Assembly: GCA_004558955.1 (NCBI GenBank)
Contig: SFZC01000085.1
Coordinates: 1-8,528 of the forward strand
Reading direction: 5' to 3'
DNA length: 8,528 bases
Origin: a bacterium
GTDB taxonomy: Bacteria; Cyanobacteriota; Vampirovibrionia; Gastranaerophilales; Gastranaerophilaceae
Shown here: positions 6,915 to 8,528 of the stretch, piece after piece
Numbering within the stretch: the stretch's first letter is position 1
Layout of the letters: each line of letters starts with the position of its first letter
Translations under genes and position numbers: made by a program
The notes under the pieces: generated by a model
What the model was told of the DNA's origin: nothing
The model's database searches: none
The model's input: only the letters and a program-made list of their open reading frames with translations

Positions 6915-6934
6915 GTTGGCATAGCAATGCCAAC
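6915..6934. repeat. Palindromic hairpin 2 of a tandem pair
   Basis: GTTGGCAT (6915-6922) and ATGCCAAC (6927-6934) form a perfect 8-bp stem with the four-base loop AGCA. Compared with hairpin 1, two stem positions differ (C to T, A to C) and both are compensated on the opposite arm. On the plus strand CTACTTTT follows, so weak terminator activity for the HEIGH protein gene is possible. Confidence 0.7.
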
Positions 6935-6980
6935 CTACTTTTCCAAGACATGCTTTTTCCAGATTGCCACGAAAATCTTA

Positions 6981-8084
6981 TTACCCATTAACTTGTTCAA
7001 CTATTTTTTGCAAGCCGTCGAATTTTGCAAGACCTAAAGAGTTTTGCTGAACCTCGTGCAAATAAATTTCATTCTCGGTAAGCGTTTTTACAAGTTCCAA
7101 CAACTTTTCAGGTGTCAAATCAGCATCTTCAACATACAAACCCGCCCCCTGCTCAACCACAGATTTTGCATTCTTTCGTTGGTGGTCGGCAGCAGCATAA
7201 GGATACGGTGCAAATATCGGAGCAATTCCGCTTGCACAAATTTCCGAAATACTCAACGAACCTGCTCGAGAAACCGCAATGTCAGATGCTTTCAACACAG
7301 TTACCATATCGTCAAAATAAGGTCTTACAAGCAAATTTTTATCACTTTCAAATTCAGGGTAAGTTTTGCGTAATCCTTCGACAACCTTGTCATAATTCTT
7401 TTTCCCTGTCTGAAAAATTACCTGCAACCCTAATTCATTGGTTAAAGTTTTCAAAACTTCTACCGCTGCGAAATTTATCGCCTTTGCCCCCTGCGAACCT
7501 CCCATAATACATACGGTTAATTTATCTTCCAGTCCTAAATTTTGTCTTGCCTGAGTTTTAGTCAAAGTTGTAAACTCGTTACGAATAGGATTTCCGTTGA
7601 CAAAACAATTAGGATTATTCAACTTCTTTTTAGCCTCTTCAAACGCAATCGAAATGCTTTTTGCATAAGGTGAAAATTTTCTTGTCACAAGCCCGGGGTT
7701 AACATCACAATCGTGCATTACAAACGGAACTTTCATCACAATTCCCGCCATTAAAACTGGTGCCGACACATAACCGCCCGTTCCAAAAATCACATCGGGT
7801 TTATATTTATTTATATAAAAACAACATTTTACAAAGGCGTGAAACATCTGAAAACCCCATTTCACCAAAGAAAATCCCAATTTTCTCGGCATGCCTGACG
7901 ACACAACAGGTAAAAACTCATAATTCTTCCCCTGAATAATAGAAAACTCCATATTATTAGGGTTTCCGACATAGTAAATTTTTGCGGTATTTTCAGATTT
8001 AAGCAATTCATCGGCAACTGCAACCGCAGGATAAATATGTCCGCCCGTTCCACCACCTGTTATAAAATATGTTTTTTTATTCAT
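6981..8084 (-). CDS. murG: UDP-GlcNAc:lipid I N-acetylglucosaminyltransferase MurG
   Basis: MurG acts at the cytoplasmic face of the membrane, adding GlcNAc from UDP-GlcNAc to lipid I to make lipid II, the last intracellular peptidoglycan step. The 367 residues are the usual length and form two Rossmann-like domains. Visible motifs are the lipid-phosphate loop GGGTGGHIYP (10-19), GTGGYVSAPV (101-110), the second glycine loop GGSQGAKAIN (195-204), and the UDP-GlcNAc site running from SRAGSLSISE (272-281) to PYPYAAADHQRKNA (293-306). The loop usually written HEQN reads HDCD here (124-127, followed by VNPG). That is a departure from the E. coli-type consensus, although the His is kept. The start is favoured because the glycine loop begins at residue 10 and because the ATG lies inside the ftsW end (ATGAATAA, 8-base overlap), implying coupled translation. 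No typical downstream dcw gene follows; the neighbour is convergent. Confidence 0.97.
   Translation of the reverse strand: MNKKTYFITGGGTGGHIYPAVAVADELLKSENTAKIYYVGNPNNMEFSIIQGKNYEFLPVVSSGMPRKLGFSLVKWGFQMFHAFVKCCFYINKYKPDVIFGTGGYVSAPVLMAGIVMKVPFVMHDCDVNPGLVTRKFSPYAKSISIAFEEAKKKLNNPNCFVNGNPIRNEFTTLTKTQARQNLGLEDKLTVCIMGGSQGAKAINFAAVEVLKTLTNELGLQVIFQTGKKNYDKVVEGLRKTYPEFESDKNLLVRPYFDDMVTVLKASDIAVSRAGSLSISEICASGIAPIFAPYPYAAADHQRKNAKSVVEQGAGLYVEDADLTPEKLLELVKTLTENEIYLHEVQQNSLGLAKFDGLQKIVEQVNG
8077..8084 (-). other. Eight-base ftsW/murG overlap
   Basis: On the minus strand ATGAATAA contains both the murG start (8084-8082) and the ftsW stop (8079-8077). No strong Shine-Dalgarno precedes it; a GGGA lies about 12 bases upstream. 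murG translation is probably coupled to ftsW. Confidence 0.75.
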
Positions 8085-8528
8085 TTATTTGTATTCCCAA
8101 TCTTTTAATTCTCTGTCTTGATATATTCAATAAAATTCCAATCATTGCAAGCGAAACAATAATAGAAGTTCCGCCATAACTGATAAACGGTAATGTTACA
8201 CCCGTTACAGGCATCAAGGAACTTGCAACCGACATATTAAATAATGCCTGCAAGCCAAAAATAAAGGTAATACCCGCAGCTAAAAGTTTTCCGTACATGT
8301 CGGGACAACGTTTGGCTACCCACATTCCTCGAAGAACCAATGCCGCAAACAATCCGATTACAAATAAGCAACCCAAAAGCCCGAATTCTTCGGCAATAAT
8401 TGCAAAAATAAAGTCAGTATGACATTCAGGCAAGTATGCCAATTTTTGAATAGAACCGCCATAACCTGACCCCATAATTCCGCCTGTTGCAAACGCAATC
8501 AAGGATTGTTTGCGGCATTGGTTCCTCG
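8077..8528 (-). CDS. ftsW: FtsW, septal peptidoglycan polymerase (SEDS family), 5' part beyond window
   Basis: The frame is open to the right edge and gives the C-terminal 149 residues; the true start lies outside. FtsW is a polytopic membrane glycosyltransferase that polymerises lipid II at the division septum together with a class B penicillin-binding protein. Within the fragment, QSLIAFATGGIMGSGYGGS (7-25) and QKLAYLPECHTDFIFAII (27-44) match the conserved extracellular loop of SEDS proteins. LPFISYGGTS (112-121) is the C-terminal signature. Hydrophobic segments at about 45-66, 82-101 and 119-135 fit the last membrane helices, followed by a short basic tail. RodA is the main alternative; the 8-base overlap with murG favours FtsW in a dcw cluster. 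A TTG inside the frame at 8502 is not the start, because conserved FtsW sequence continues upstream of it. Confidence 0.93.
   Translation of the reverse strand, partial: RNQCRKQSLIAFATGGIMGSGYGGSIQKLAYLPECHTDFIFAIIAEEFGLLGCLFVIGLFAALVLRGMWVAKRCPDMYGKLLAAGITFIFGLQALFNMSVASSLMPVTGVTLPFISYGGTSIIVSLAMIGILLNISRQRIKRLGIQINE

Larger units (their letters stand above)
6819..6980. other. Convergent intergenic region rich in hairpins
   Basis: This 162-base spacer lies between the ends of the HEIGH protein gene and murG. Besides the two strong hairpins annotated separately, it has two weak ones: CTGTA/TACAG (6824-6828 with 6841-6845) and ATTGAA/TTCAAT (6851-6856 with 6864-6869). CAATGC occurs at 6866-6871, 6873-6878 and again within the second strong hairpin. 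No gene is supported here. Neither direction shows a classical GC-rich stem with a long T-run, although TTTT follows the second hairpin shortly on the plus strand. Confidence 0.6.

Noticed and set aside
6881..6934. The hairpin pair as a CRISPR array or an attachment site
   Set aside because: There are only two units, differing in sequence, with a 14-base gap; no cas gene, integrase or tRNA lies nearby.
6852..7037. A 61-codon plus-strand open frame across the convergent hairpin region
   Set aside because: It runs through both palindromes into antisense murG, lacks a Shine-Dalgarno and looks like chance; the hairpins explain the non-random look of the DNA.
7044..7507. Two overlapping plus-strand frames of 109 and 131 codons within murG
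   Set aside because: They are antisense shadows of a fully conserved murG, and their products are rich in odd Ser/Pro/Gln/Phe runs with no motif.

Overview
The window is an AT-rich bacterial chromosome segment that uses the standard genetic code. It encodes peptidoglycan synthesis (FtsW, MurG) and riboflavin synthesis. Two unrelated predicted zinc proteases both carry a short 'NFG' tag near the N-terminus. From memory, such N-terminal NFG/SFG tags are frequent in gut non-photosynthetic Cyanobacteriota (Gastranaerophilales/Melainabacteria). I therefore favour that lineage, but this is inference, not a demonstrated placement.

Layout. Bases 1-2839 hold a compact leftward cluster, ribE > ribBA > a tandem-GNAT acetyltransferase cut by the left edge. 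ribE and ribBA share one base, and the ribBA stop codon lies in the ribosome binding site of the acetyltransferase gene. A 171-bp divergent spacer (2840-3010) contains a perfect 10-bp inverted repeat. Rightward from it runs a 942-residue two-half M16 metallopeptidase (3011-5839). After 130 bp comes a second rightward gene (5970-6818) for a 282-residue membrane-anchored HEIGH protein of no family I recognise. A convergent spacer (6819-6980) carries two tandem, mutually covarying 8-bp hairpins. On the far side, leftward, are murG (6981-8084) and the 3' part of ftsW (8077 to the edge), overlapping by 8 bases as the tail of a dcw-type cell-wall/division cluster.

How the genes work together. RibBA makes both early precursors of riboflavin, and RibE performs the last step. 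The lumazine synthase (ribH) and ribD genes are not in the window. FtsW and MurG act on the same pathway: MurG completes lipid II at the inner face of the membrane and FtsW polymerises it at the septum. The two zinc proteases are not obviously linked to either pathway. They share the N-terminal tag and a nearly identical 13-base sequence just before the start codon, which is the most unusual signal here. Promoters could not be assigned convincingly. There are no tRNA or rRNA genes, insertion sequences or CRISPR arrays, and no gene-free stretch exceeds 300 bases.
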